This document shows, piece after piece, positions 8,432-16,869 of a stretch of 64,000 nt of DNA. A program made the position numbers and the translations under genes. Below the pieces are notes generated by a model. That model was not told the DNA's origin. It searched no databases and saw only the letters and a program-made list of their open reading frames with translations. Source of the stretch: Paradesulfitobacterium ferrireducens (GTDB lineage: Bacteria; Bacillota; Desulfitobacteriia; Desulfitobacteriales; Desulfitobacteriaceae); NCBI RefSeq assembly GCF_017310645.1, contig NZ_JAFLRH010000041.1:22379-86378 (forward strand), given 5' to 3'. The stretch's first letter is position 1. Every line of letters starts with the position of its first letter.

Positions 8432-9355
8432 TCACATACTTTGCTTTTGTCTCTTAACCTCATACATCGAATGATCAACTCTCTTCATTATCTCGGCTAA
8501 ATCTAAATTTCTCTTTTTAACAGTATAACTTCCAATACTAACATCATAATTAATAGACATATTCTCATACTCAAACGAATCGTCCTTAACAGCCTGCTGC
8601 AAACGGGAAATTATCTCTTTCGCTTCCTTGTTACCAATATTCACAAGGACTATTAAAAATTCGTCTCCGCCATAGCGGACAATTATATCGTTGTATCTTA
8701 AATGCGAACTAATCACGCCGACGCATTTCTTAAGGATGGCATCCCCTACAGGATGACCATAGGTGTCATTAATTCTTTTAAAGTTATCTATGTCAACCAT
8801 TAGCAAAGTGCAATTTCCTTTTGTAATTAAATCCGCTAATTTTACTGTTAGATATTCTCTGTTAAACGCATTGGTTAAGGCATCTCTGTACACTCTTTCG
8901 TTTAATCTGTCTACCGTATGCAACAAGGTTATAAAATCAGTATCCGGATAATTGTAGATACCTAATTGTACAGGGATTTTGGTTAAACTTTTTAACACTT
9001 CAAGTACGACTTTTCTACCTTCAGGCAATTTAAAAGGTATTGAATGAACCAGATAAACCAGACCATCTCTGGTTTCAATCTTACTTATGGGCTCATTGTT
9101 AACCATTGCACGGAGGGAAGTACAATTTGAACACACTTTATTCTTATTCCATATTTCAAAACACGTAGATCCCGGCTTATTTTGAAGCCCAATGAGATCG
9201 CTAGTCGTTACTTCAACACTGTTTTTGACTGGGTCTATCACTCTGACAAAACCGTCATATATGCTAAAGAGCAACTCCTGAACTTCCGCACCAAGATAAG
9301 CTTTCAATTCCTCTCTTTTCGTAATTATTTTCACCGTTTTCGCCCTCTTCCCCAA
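8432..9355 (-). CDS. Diguanylate cyclase with Cys-containing sensor domain
   Basis: 307 residues. The C-terminal 165 residues are a GGDEF domain with intact active site (RYGGDEFLIVL) and the upstream DIDNFKRINDTYGHPVGD signature, so it should make cyclic di-GMP. The N-terminal 140 residues look PAS-like and contain CFEIWNKNKVCSNCTSLR, whose CxxC could bind metal or sense redox. There are no membrane segments, so it is cytoplasmic. The start is uncertain: TTG 9355 or GTG 9334, both behind a GGGGAAGAGG stretch. No EAL domain or classic RxxD inhibitory site is obvious. Confidence 0.85.
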   Translation of the reverse strand: MGKRAKTVKIITKREELKAYLGAEVQELLFSIYDGFVRVIDPVKNSVEVTTSDLIGLQNKPGSTCFEIWNKNKVCSNCTSLRAMVNNEPISKIETRDGLVYLVHSIPFKLPEGRKVVLEVLKSLTKIPVQLGIYNYPDTDFITLLHTVDRLNERVYRDALTNAFNREYLTVKLADLITKGNCTLLMVDIDNFKRINDTYGHPVGDAILKKCVGVISSHLRYNDIIVRYGGDEFLIVLVNIGNKEAKEIISRLQQAVKDDSFEYENMSINYDVSIGSYTVKKRNLDLAEIMKRVDHSMYEVKRQKQSM

Positions 9356-9673
9356 TTAATTGAAAACTTTTTCTTTTCTTAAGTATAAATTTACAAAGTC
9401 AGTAAGCTTGTCAATTTGATCAAGTATTTCTTGTTGGTCTTCCTTAATTCACAATTGGATTAAGACCCGAACGATAGTAATATAATCAATGATTGTCTCA
9501 TAGTTACTCCAACTTGGTTTTGGACTTCAGAATGAGGTTTATCTTGATTAACATATTGATATCCCCCTTCTAAATTATGCTTATTTTAAGTATTATTTTA
9601 TAATGATTATAATATTATTTCAATTAAAAGAATATGTATTATTTTGACACTATTCGACTCAAAAGAAACGAAA

Positions 9674-9700
9674 ATAAAAACCCCGTATTCTGATACGGGA
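9674..9700 (-). terminator. Orphan minus-strand terminator
   Basis: CCCGTAT (9682-9688) and ATACGGG (9693-9699) form a strong stem, and on the minus strand five T follow. No intact minus-strand gene lies upstream. It directly follows the thioesterase remnant and is probably that lost gene's terminator. Confidence 0.7.
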
Positions 9701-9717
9701 TTAAAAAGTTTAGGATT

Positions 9718-9765
9718 TCAACGATCTACTGTGTTTTTACGGTGCTTGTATGCCAAATAGCGTCC
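9718..9765 (-). pseudogene. 3' remnant of a second acyl-CoA thioesterase gene
   Basis: The minus strand encodes GRYLAYKHRKNTVDR and a stop. This parallels the end of the intact thioesterase at 7043-7519 (RQRYLAYKQRRNKTSS), and the DNA is visibly similar. The frame is closed just upstream. With the terminator at 9674-9700 it marks the end of a lost paralogue. Confidence 0.55.
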
Positions 9766-9790
9766 TTTTTAAGATCAGATTCTAACCCAC

Positions 9791-9821
9791 TTCATTTTGA
9801 GCTGTTGCAAAATATGCAACA
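9791..9821. repeat. 31-bp repeat containing a TGTTGCA-N5-TGCAACA palindrome (copy 1)
   Basis: The core TGTTGCAAAATATGCAACA (9803-9821) has 7-base perfect arms. With 12 flanking bases it recurs at 17089-17119 in the same orientation with one mismatch. Such GC-rich symmetric sites are typical of enhancer-type activators or repressors. It lies about 110 bases upstream of the sigma-54 activator gene. Confidence 0.6.
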
Positions 9822-9930
9822 TCATGTCTATTTGCGGTTGATGGCTCCTGAGCTGTAAAATAAGGTTAAGTATACAAGAACAGGGGAAAAGCCGGACTGG
9901 CTGGGGCAATAGTTATTAGAGGTGAGATAG

Positions 9931-11664
9931 ATGGCTTGGGAAAGAAGCGAAATAACTGCTGTTAGCGAAATCACTGCTATTTTGGATAGCGCAACAAACG
10001 GAATTATAGTTATGAACACGGAAACAGAAATAGTTCTTTGTAACCAGACGGCAGCCCGTTTGCTTAACTTCTCAGCAACCAACGCAATTGGCCAAAAATT
10101 TACCGGCATTCTTTCTAATTCGTGTTTGGAACGAGTCTTGCAAACCTCAACCCCCTGTTCCGAACATATAATTATAAACGAACATTTGGTTATTGCCAAC
10201 TATTCACCTTATTACAAAGAAAGTCAATTGGTTGGAGTTATGGTCATTTTTCAGGACGGCCGCGAATTGCAAGCACTCCAAGCCAAATTAAGAGATACCC
10301 AAACCGAGCTTACCAGCCTGGAAAAGATTTTTGAACAAGCCTATGACGGGGTTGTGGTGACGGACACTCAGGGAATTGTCACCAGAATCACCAATGCCTA
10401 TTGCCGTTTTTTGCAAATAGATCCCAAAGAAGCGGTGGGGAGGCACGTGACGGAAATCATCCCCAACAGCAGAATGCAAATTGTGGCCAGCACAGGCAAG
10501 GCCGAAATCGGCGAGGCCATGAACCTGCATGGAAAAGAAGCTGTGGTCATGCGTCTGCCCCTGCGTGAAGGCGACCGGATCATTGGGGCTGTGGGCAAAG
10601 TCATGTTTCGGGATGTCCAGGAATTACGCACCTTAATGGAAAAACTCCATTTACTTGAACACAAGTTGAAATTTTACGAAAAAGAACTGCAGCGTTATCA
10701 ACGACACCGTTATACGTTTGGGAATATAATCGGCCACAGTCAGTCCCTAGTGAAAGCCAAAGAACTGGCGGAGAAAGCGGCCCAAACAAAATCTACGGTC
10801 CTTTTGCGTGGGGAAAGCGGCACCGGCAAGGAAGTGTTTGCCCATGCCATTCATGCCGCAGGTTCCCGCAGTGGCAATCCTTTTGTCCGCGTCAATTGCG
10901 GCGCTATTCCGGCGGAACTGCTGGAAGCTGAACTGTTTGGTTATGCCGAGGGGGCTTTTACCGGAGCCAAAAAAGGCGGCAAACCCGGCAAGTTTGAATT
11001 GGCCAATGGCGGGACGATTTTTCTGGATGAAGTGGGAGACTTGCCTTTGTCCATGCAGGCGAAAGTCCTGCGGGTGTTACAGGAAAAGGAAATAGAACGG
11101 GTGGGCAGTAATCTGCTTCAACAGTTGGATATCCGGGTAATCGCCGCGACAAACCGCCACTTGGAGGAGATGGTCGCGGCCGGAGAATTCCGGCAGGATC
11201 TCTATTACCGTCTAAATGTTTTTCCGATCACAATCCCACCGTTGCGCGAACGCCGAGAAGACATTCTCCTCCTGAGCAAGTACATTTTAGATCAATTCAA
11301 CCGGGAATTGGGTTTGACCGAGACAGCACTCGATCCTCTTGTGCTGGAGCTTTTCCTGACTTATTCCTGGCCGGGTAATGTCCGGGAACTGCAAAATGTC
11401 CTGGAACGGGCAGTGAATGTAGCCGAAGGAAATAAGATTATGTTGGAGGATTTACCCCTATATCTAAGGGAACCGATGAGAAGACAAGGCAATGGTCAGT
11501 TGAATTCTCTGGCTCAGGAATTAGCCGAAGCGGAAAAAGAGGCAATTATCAGGACATTGAAAGCTGCAGGCGGCAACAAAGTCAAAGCCGCAGAAATATT
11601 AGGGATTCATCGCACAAATCTTTACCGTAAAATGGAGAAATACGGTTTGCTGGACAACAGGTAG
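9931..11664 (+). CDS. Sigma-54-dependent transcriptional activator, PAS-PAS-AAA-Fis
   Basis: 577 residues. Two PAS domains (about 10-110 and 128-240) are followed by a linker coil and an AAA+ domain (about 263-490). The AAA+ domain has Walker A (GESGTGKE), the sigma-54 contact loop GAFTGA, Walker B (IFLDEVGDL) and the arginine-finger region. A Fis-type HTH closes the protein (KVKAAEILGIHRTNLYRKMEKYG). It is cytoplasmic and has no receiver domain, so a small ligand bound by a PAS domain is the probable signal. It is transcribed toward the 3-hydroxybutyrate genes, whose promoter is a -24/-12 type with repeated upstream sites. It is therefore the likely activator of that operon. Confidence 0.93.
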   Translation: MAWERSEITAVSEITAILDSATNGIIVMNTETEIVLCNQTAARLLNFSATNAIGQKFTGILSNSCLERVLQTSTPCSEHIIINEHLVIANYSPYYKESQLVGVMVIFQDGRELQALQAKLRDTQTELTSLEKIFEQAYDGVVVTDTQGIVTRITNAYCRFLQIDPKEAVGRHVTEIIPNSRMQIVASTGKAEIGEAMNLHGKEAVVMRLPLREGDRIIGAVGKVMFRDVQELRTLMEKLHLLEHKLKFYEKELQRYQRHRYTFGNIIGHSQSLVKAKELAEKAAQTKSTVLLRGESGTGKEVFAHAIHAAGSRSGNPFVRVNCGAIPAELLEAELFGYAEGAFTGAKKGGKPGKFELANGGTIFLDEVGDLPLSMQAKVLRVLQEKEIERVGSNLLQQLDIRVIAATNRHLEEMVAAGEFRQDLYYRLNVFPITIPPLRERREDILLLSKYILDQFNRELGLTETALDPLVLELFLTYSWPGNVRELQNVLERAVNVAEGNKIMLEDLPLYLREPMRRQGNGQLNSLAQELAEAEKEAIIRTLKAAGGNKVKAAEILGIHRTNLYRKMEKYGLLDNR

Positions 11665-11671
11665 GTTGATT

Positions 11672-11711
11672 GATGTAGCGCAGCTGCAGCATGTAGCAAC
11701 TGCGCTACATC
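11672..11711. promoter_or_regulatory. Upstream activator site cluster A
   Basis: Perfect 12-base arms GATGTAGCGCAG (11672-11683) and CTGCGCTACATC (11700-11711). Inside are two adjacent 18-base sites of the form TGTAGC-N6-GCTACA: a perfect one at 11692-11709 and an imperfect one at 11674-11691. A third is at 11764-11781. They lie about 110-200 bases upstream of the -24/-12 promoter, where sigma-54 enhancers are usually found. Confidence 0.6.
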
Positions 11712-11712
11712 A

Positions 11713-11729
11713 ACAAGGCGAAGCCTTGT
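11713..11729. repeat. Small inverted repeat in the bdh upstream region
   Basis: ACAAGGC and GCCTTGT flank GAA. It lies between activator-site clusters A and B. No T-tract follows, so it is not a terminator. Its role is unknown. Confidence 0.35.
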
Positions 11730-11763
11730 AGTCTAAGTATTCAGTAAATTTCTAATCTATAGA

Positions 11764-11781
11764 TGTTGCTGAATTGCTACA
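11764..11781. promoter_or_regulatory. Upstream activator site B
   Basis: TGTTGC-N6-GCTACA, the same pattern as the sites at 11674-11709, centred about 100 bases upstream of the -24 element. Confidence 0.5.
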
Positions 11782-11812
11782 CTTCAAATTATTTTCAGAT
11801 TAGATTAAACTG

Positions 11813-11848
11813 CCCCCGCAGCACCGGTTAAAGTGCGGGGTTTTTTCT
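11813..11848 (+). terminator. Terminator of the sigma-54 activator gene
   Basis: CCCCGCA (11814-11820) pairs with TGCGGGG (11834-11840) and six T follow. It separates the activator gene from the -24/-12 promoter. Confidence 0.85.
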
Positions 11849-11871
11849 TCTTGCGAGCAAGGCCTGCGAGT

Positions 11872-11887
11872 TGGCATGGCTTTTGCT
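11872..11887 (+). promoter_or_regulatory. Sigma-54 (-24/-12) promoter of the 3-hydroxybutyrate operon
   Basis: TGGCATGGCTTTTGCT matches the sigma-54 consensus TGGCAC-N5-TTGCW, with the essential GG and GC pairs correctly spaced. It lies 75 bases upstream of the dehydrogenase start codon and downstream of the activator-site clusters. Confidence 0.85.
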
Positions 11888-11961
11888 CTGTTTAACTGGC
11901 AACGTCGACGTTAGAAACTTAGTTTTGTCACAATCATTAAAATTGGAGGTGCTGCTAAACC

Positions 11962-12720
11962 ATGAATTTTTCAGTCGACATGCAGGGGAAAGCTGCCCTG
12001 GTTACCGGTGCCGGCTCAGGCATTGGCAACTCCATTGCGTGGGCTCTCCATGACGCCGGAGCCAAAGTACTGGTTAACGATGTTTCCGCAGAAAAGTTGC
12101 AGGAATTTGCGGCCGTGAGTAATGTGGAAGTGTTTGCGGGCGATATTACCCAGCCAGACTTTAGCCAAAAAGTAAAGGAGGAACAAATAGATATCTTAGT
12201 CAATAATGCCGGTTTTCAGCATGTGTCACCTCTGGAGGACTTTGCCCCGGAGGTTTACCGCCGCATGTTGGAAGTTATGCTGGTTGGCCCCTTTTTACTG
12301 GCGCAGGCTGTGGTGCCAGGCATGAAATCCAGGGGCTTCGGACGGATTGTCAATATTGCCTCTGTCCACGCCAAGCTTGCTTCCGCTTTCAAAGCGGGAT
12401 ACGTTTCGGCCAAACATGGGTTATTAGGGCTGACCAAGGTAATTGCGATGGAAACAGCTACTAACGGAATTACGTCCAATGCGATCTGTCCCGGATATGT
12501 CGATACCCCGCTGGTGCGCAATCAACTGAAGGGTCTGGCCCAGAGCCACCAGATAACGGAAGAACAGGCTTTGCAGGAAGTGATCCTGCGCCCGGTACCC
12601 CAAAAGCGGTTGCTCACTCCGCAAGAGATCGGCTATCTGACTTTATTCTTGTGTTCCGATGCCGCTGCTTCCATTACGGCTCAAGGGTATACCATTGACG
12701 GGGGGTGGAGCCAGCTATAA
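11962..12720 (+). CDS. bdhA: 3-hydroxybutyrate dehydrogenase (SDR family)
   Basis: 252 residues, a classical short-chain dehydrogenase. It has the NAD-binding motif VTGAGSGIG (residues 14-22), the NNAG motif, catalytic Ser in VNIASVHA, the YVSAKHG Tyr-x3-Lys pair near 148-152, and CPGYVDTPLV. It oxidises D-3-hydroxybutyrate to acetoacetate with NAD. The assignment over other SDRs rests on the next two genes, acetoacetyl-CoA synthetase and a GntP permease. A GGAGGTG box precedes the ATG. It is first in the sigma-54-driven operon. Confidence 0.88.
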   Translation: MNFSVDMQGKAALVTGAGSGIGNSIAWALHDAGAKVLVNDVSAEKLQEFAAVSNVEVFAGDITQPDFSQKVKEEQIDILVNNAGFQHVSPLEDFAPEVYRRMLEVMLVGPFLLAQAVVPGMKSRGFGRIVNIASVHAKLASAFKAGYVSAKHGLLGLTKVIAMETATNGITSNAICPGYVDTPLVRNQLKGLAQSHQITEEQALQEVILRPVPQKRLLTPQEIGYLTLFLCSDAAASITAQGYTIDGGWSQL

Positions 12721-12763
12721 GGGCGGAGAAAATGTCGGACAGGATTTACTGGAGGCGGGATGA

Positions 12764-14716
12764 ATGAAGGAAAAATTGTGGGAACCGTCATCAGAACGCA
12801 AAGCCAAGACCAATATGACGGAATTTATGCAACTGGTTAATCAAAAATATCAGCAGCAGATATCATCGTATCACGAATTATATGAGTGGTCAATTCAGGA
12901 TGCCCCGGCTTTTTGGGCGGCAATGTGGGAATTTGGCGGAATTAAAGTTTCCCGTACCTATGACCAGGTTGTGGAGAATTTTGATAATATGTTGGCTGCC
13001 CGCTGGTTTACAGGCGCGGAATTAAATTTCGCGGAAAACTTGCTGCGTTATCGGGATGACAAGATCGCCCTGATCTTTAAGGGAGAAGGACAGGAGGCAG
13101 TCCGGCTAACTTATGGCATGCTTTATGACCGGGTGGCGCGGCTGGCCAAATCCTTGCGTGCCATGGGCGTAACCACAGGAGACAGGGTGGCGGGCTTTAT
13201 GCCGAATATGGCGGAAACAGTCATTGCCATGCTGGCAACGACCAGTATCGGAGCCATTTGGTCTTCCTGCTCGCCTGATTTTGGGATCAAAGGAGTACTG
13301 GACCGGTTTGGCCAAATCCAACCCAAAGTGCTCTTTACCGCCAATGGTTACTACTACAATGGTAAGGCTTTAGATTCTTTGGAACGGGTGGCCGGAATCT
13401 TGCACCAAATACCGGGCATTGAAAAAGTCGTGGTGGTTCCGTACACCGAAAAAGAACCGGACATCCGGAGAGTGGCAAAATCGGTTTTGTTTGATGAGTT
13501 TCTGGCGCCCGAGGATGGTCTGGCAATCGAGTTTACGCAGCTGCCTTTCAACCACCCGCTGTATATCATGTATTCTTCGGGGACGACCGGTGTGCCTAAA
13601 TGCATTGTGCATGGCGCAGGGGGGACATTGATTCAGCATTTGAAAGAATTAATGCTCCATACCGATCTGAAAAGAGAAGATACCATCCTATATTTCACAA
13701 CTTGCGGTTGGATGATGTGGAATTGGCTGGTCAGTTCTTTGGCCGTGGGCGCAACTTTGGTCCTCTATGACGGCTCGCCTTTTTATCCGGATGCCGGAGC
13801 CCTTTGGCAGTGTGCGCAGGACGAAGGAATCACTGTTTTTGGCACAAGCGCCAAGTATCTAAGTACCGTGGAAAAGGAAGGGTTAAAACCGGGAGAGATT
13901 TTCAATTTAAGCCGCTTAAAAGCTATTCTGTCGACTGGTTCCCCGCTCTCTGAGGACAGTTTCCGGTTTGTGTACCGGGATATCAAGCAAGATCTTTGTC
14001 TCTCTTCCATTTCCGGCGGGACAGACATCATTTCCTGCTTCGCCTTGGGCAATCCTAACGGAGCCGTTTATTCAGGTGAAATCCAGTGTCGCGGCCTGGG
14101 CATGAAAGTGGAAAGCTATGACAGTCAAGGCCAACCGCTCTTGAGGAACAAGGGGGAACTTGTCTGCAGCGCCCCGTTTCCTTCGATGCCCATTTATTTC
14201 TGGAACGACCCGGACCAAATCAAGTATAAAAAGGCCTATTTCGACGTATATCCCAATGTTTGGCGGCACGGAGATTATGTGGAGATTAGCGAAACTGGCG
14301 GCGTGATTATCTACGGCCGTTCCGACGCGACCTTGAATCCCGGCGGTGTACGCATCGGCACAGCGGAAATCTACCGCCAGGTAGAATCCCTGCCCGAAAT
14401 CCAGGATAGTCTGGTAGTCGGGCAAAAGTGGGATAATGACGTGCGGGTGATCCTGTTTGTCAAGCTGGCAGAGGGGATTGAACTGGATGAAGCGTTGCAA
14501 AAAAGAATTAAGAAGACGATCAGGGAAAACACCACACCCCGGCATGTGCCGGCCAAGATCCTGGCGATCAAGGATATTCCTTACACGCTAAACGGGAAAA
14601 AGGTGGAAATGGCTGTTGCGAATATCATCCACAATGAGCCGGTCCTCAACCGGGATGCTTTGGCGAATCCCGCCGCCTTGGAGCTATTTAAGGATTTAGC
14701 GGAGCTGCAGGTTTAG
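12764..14716 (+). CDS. aacS: Acetoacetyl-CoA synthetase
   Basis: 650 residues of the ANL adenylate-forming superfamily, at the length typical of acetoacetate-CoA ligase. The N-terminal FWAAMWEFGGIK and NFAENLLRY stretches are characteristic. The core has P-loop motif A3 (YSSGTTGVPKCIVHG), the TTCGWMMWNWLVS motif, the A5 region (ISGGTDI) and the C-terminal GRSDATLNPGGVRIG hinge and PYTLNGKKVE lysine motif. It converts acetoacetate, ATP and CoA to acetoacetyl-CoA, which a thiolase outside the window would cleave. It is second in the operon, 43 bases after bdhA. Confidence 0.94.
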   Translation: MKEKLWEPSSERKAKTNMTEFMQLVNQKYQQQISSYHELYEWSIQDAPAFWAAMWEFGGIKVSRTYDQVVENFDNMLAARWFTGAELNFAENLLRYRDDKIALIFKGEGQEAVRLTYGMLYDRVARLAKSLRAMGVTTGDRVAGFMPNMAETVIAMLATTSIGAIWSSCSPDFGIKGVLDRFGQIQPKVLFTANGYYYNGKALDSLERVAGILHQIPGIEKVVVVPYTEKEPDIRRVAKSVLFDEFLAPEDGLAIEFTQLPFNHPLYIMYSSGTTGVPKCIVHGAGGTLIQHLKELMLHTDLKREDTILYFTTCGWMMWNWLVSSLAVGATLVLYDGSPFYPDAGALWQCAQDEGITVFGTSAKYLSTVEKEGLKPGEIFNLSRLKAILSTGSPLSEDSFRFVYRDIKQDLCLSSISGGTDIISCFALGNPNGAVYSGEIQCRGLGMKVESYDSQGQPLLRNKGELVCSAPFPSMPIYFWNDPDQIKYKKAYFDVYPNVWRHGDYVEISETGGVIIYGRSDATLNPGGVRIGTAEIYRQVESLPEIQDSLVVGQKWDNDVRVILFVKLAEGIELDEALQKRIKKTIRENTTPRHVPAKILAIKDIPYTLNGKKVEMAVANIIHNEPVLNRDALANPAALELFKDLAELQV

Positions 14717-14794
14717 AGAATTTTTAGGGTGGAGAGATAGAGGCAAGTCGTGAAGGGGTTAGGATTTTTTTGAATCAAATGGAGGTGTATTAAA

Positions 14795-16192
14795 TTGGCG
14801 GTTTTAGGTATTATATTAAGCCTTGCACTACTGATTTATATGGCTTATCGCGGCTTTTCCGTCATCTTCTTTGCTCCTGTCTTTGCCCTGTTGGCAGCCG
14901 TATTGTCCGGTATGGCGTTAATGCCAACATATACGGAGGTCTTCCTCCCGAACATGGCTAATTATGCGAAGGTTTACTTTCCCTTCTTCCTGCTCGGAGC
15001 GGTTTTCGGCAAAGTGATGGAAGAATCGGGAGCGGCTCAGTCTATTGCTAAAGCTATTGTCAGTAAGGTCGGAGCCAAACAGGCCATCCTGGCTGTGGTA
15101 CTGTCAGCCGCAATCCTGACCTACGGCGGTGTCAGTCTTTTCGTGGTGGCTTTTGCCGTTTATCCTTTCGGCGCTTCCCTCTTTCGTGAAGCCAACGTTC
15201 CCAAACGGCTCCTGCCCGGAGCCATTGCCCTGGGTGCCTTTACTTTTACCATGACAGCGGTTCCCGGGACACCGCAAATCCAGAATGCCATTCCCATGAA
15301 GTTTTTTAACACCGACTTGTTTGCTGCACCGGTCTACGGAACTCTGGCTGCTATTCTGATTTTTGGCGCAGGCATGCTTTGGCTGGAATATCGGAAACGC
15401 AAGGCGCAAGCCGCCGGGGAAGGCTATGGGAGACATACTCTGAACGAACCGGATTCGCTCGAGGGTAAAACTTTGCCCAATCATTGGGTAGCTCTAATTC
15501 CCTTAGCGTCTGTTCTCGTCATCACCCTCATTCTGCAAAAAGCAGTATTTCCAAATTGGGACATCAGTTCCTGGGTAACCCAGCCTCCCTACAGCATTCC
15601 TAAAGCAGGAATTGTCGGGACAATGAACAACTGGGCCTTAATCATTGCTCTCGTGGTTGGTATCCTGATTGCCATAGCTATTAATCCCAGAGCAATCAAA
15701 GGAAATGTCGCCAAGGCGATTAACGCCGGAGCGATCGGTTCCTTGCTCGCTGTGATGAACACCGCCTCAGAGGTGGGATATGGTAACGTTATCAAAACAT
15801 TGCCCGGCTTCAAAACTATTTCCGATGCCCTGCTCAGCATCGGGCATTCCGGCAGTCCGCTTCCCTCGGAAGCTGTAGCGGTAAACGTTCTGGCCGGCAT
15901 CACCGGTTCTGCCTCCGGCGGCATGAGCATCGCCCTTGATGCTTTTGGCAAACAGTACCTGGAGTGGGCCAACCGGGTAGGTGTCAGTCCCGAACTCCTC
16001 CACCGGGTTGCCTCAATTGCTTCCGGCGGCATGGATACGATGCCCCATAACGGCGCCGTCATCACTCTGTTGGGGATCGTTGGTCTTACCCATAAGGATT
16101 CCTACAAAGATATCTTCATGGTATCCCTGCTCATTCCGGTTGTAAGCAACTTTGTTATAATGCTTTTGCAAGGTATCATCGGATTTATCTAA
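14795..16192 (+). CDS. GntP family permease, probably for 3-hydroxybutyrate or acetoacetate
   Basis: 465 residues with about 12 hydrophobic segments. GntP-family features include the ILTYGGVSLFVVAFAVYPF and FTFTMTAVPGTPQIQNAIP stretches. The TTG start follows GGAGGTG. Family members carry gluconate and related hydroxyacids. The operon position behind bdhA and aacS points to uptake of 3-hydroxybutyrate or acetoacetate. A strong terminator ends the operon. Confidence 0.88.
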   Translation: MAVLGIILSLALLIYMAYRGFSVIFFAPVFALLAAVLSGMALMPTYTEVFLPNMANYAKVYFPFFLLGAVFGKVMEESGAAQSIAKAIVSKVGAKQAILAVVLSAAILTYGGVSLFVVAFAVYPFGASLFREANVPKRLLPGAIALGAFTFTMTAVPGTPQIQNAIPMKFFNTDLFAAPVYGTLAAILIFGAGMLWLEYRKRKAQAAGEGYGRHTLNEPDSLEGKTLPNHWVALIPLASVLVITLILQKAVFPNWDISSWVTQPPYSIPKAGIVGTMNNWALIIALVVGILIAIAINPRAIKGNVAKAINAGAIGSLLAVMNTASEVGYGNVIKTLPGFKTISDALLSIGHSGSPLPSEAVAVNVLAGITGSASGGMSIALDAFGKQYLEWANRVGVSPELLHRVASIASGGMDTMPHNGAVITLLGIVGLTHKDSYKDIFMVSLLIPVVSNFVIMLLQGIIGFI

Positions 16193-16249
16193 ACCGTTTG
16201 GATTCAGGCTGAAATACGACAAAAGAAGAAAAGATAAGACTTACACTCG

Positions 16250-16283
16250 CCAGCGGAAACCATTAAACCCCGCTGGTTTTTTT
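16250..16283 (+). terminator. Terminator of the 3-hydroxybutyrate operon
   Basis: CCAGCGG (16250-16256) pairs with CCGCTGG (16270-16276), followed by seven T. Confidence 0.9.
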
Positions 16284-16334
16284 ATACAAATAATGCGCAT
16301 AGTGAAGCCTTTTACGAACTACAGGTTAGAATCT

Positions 16335-16434
16335 TTACAAAACAGGTACGAAAACGGGGGCCCGTCAAATTCACAAAAGTAAATGCCCTGCCAGCGGCCC
16401 AGGAGCAATTTCCTTTTTGGATCATGACCGTATA
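16335..16434 (-). pseudogene. 3' fragment of a second yjbQ copy
   Basis: 52 consecutive bases (16362-16413) are identical to bases 7576-7627 in the intact yjbQ, and the flanks are similar. On the minus strand it encodes the [13 protein letters not shown] segment, but frameshifts lie on both sides and the stop region is altered. The rest of the gene is absent. Nothing else coding is seen between the operon terminator and 16524. Confidence 0.75.
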
Positions 16435-16524
16435 TTTGAATGTTATGGATATGGAGAGCTGATTAATATATACTAAGGTTTTAGAGCAGGCTTAATTGAA
16501 CGAGAAGAATCATGGAGGGTGAAC

Positions 16525-16836
16525 ATGGTAAACAACAATTCTCAGGAAACTACTGTTCCGGACACAGTTGAGATTCGGGCATTCATGTTTTTGCGTGATG
16601 TTTTTCGAGAGCGGAACTGGCCCATACCTTATTATTTTAAACTTGAACGAGAGTGTAACCCAATAGAATTAGCCACTATGTTGAATTTACCCCTGGAAAA
16701 AATAGAAGCCGTGTTCATTAATCACAAAGCTTACCCGTTAGGAGAAGGACTGATTAAACCGGGAGACCGGGTAGCCTTTCTTCCACCCGGAACTCCCGGT
16801 CCACACCGTGTATTGGTAGGAATAAAAAAGCTTTAA
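16525..16836 (+). CDS. MoaD/ThiS-like ubiquitin-fold protein
   Basis: 103 residues of the beta-grasp sulfur-carrier type: VEIRAFMFLRDVF at the start, the LPLEKIEAVFINHKAYPLGEGLIKPGDRVAFLPPGTPGP region typical of MoaD/ThiS, then a short tail ending in IKKL. The C-terminal Gly-Gly needed for thiocarboxylation is absent, so it may not be a classical sulfur carrier. ATG 16525 follows a GGAGGG box; GTG 16519 is the alternative. No molybdopterin gene is adjacent. The molybdoenzyme at 55-58 kb would need molybdopterin, but a link is speculative. Confidence 0.75.
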   Translation: MVNNNSQETTVPDTVEIRAFMFLRDVFRERNWPIPYYFKLERECNPIELATMLNLPLEKIEAVFINHKAYPLGEGLIKPGDRVAFLPPGTPGPHRVLVGIKKL

Positions 16837-16869
16837 CTGTTTTCCATACGCAATATAGTTTACTGGCTT

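Larger units (their letters stand above)
9356..9930. other. 575-base gap between the GGDEF gene and the sigma-54 activator
   Basis: Very AT-rich near 9570-9660. It holds the thioesterase remnant (9718-9765), its terminator (9674-9700) and the 19-base palindrome at 9803-9821. I see no intact gene and no convincing -24/-12 promoter for the activator gene. Confidence 0.5.

Noticed and set aside
11672..11711. Terminator of the activator gene
   Set aside because: The 12-base arms have no T-tract; a proper terminator follows at 11813-11848, and the internal pattern repeats at 11764.
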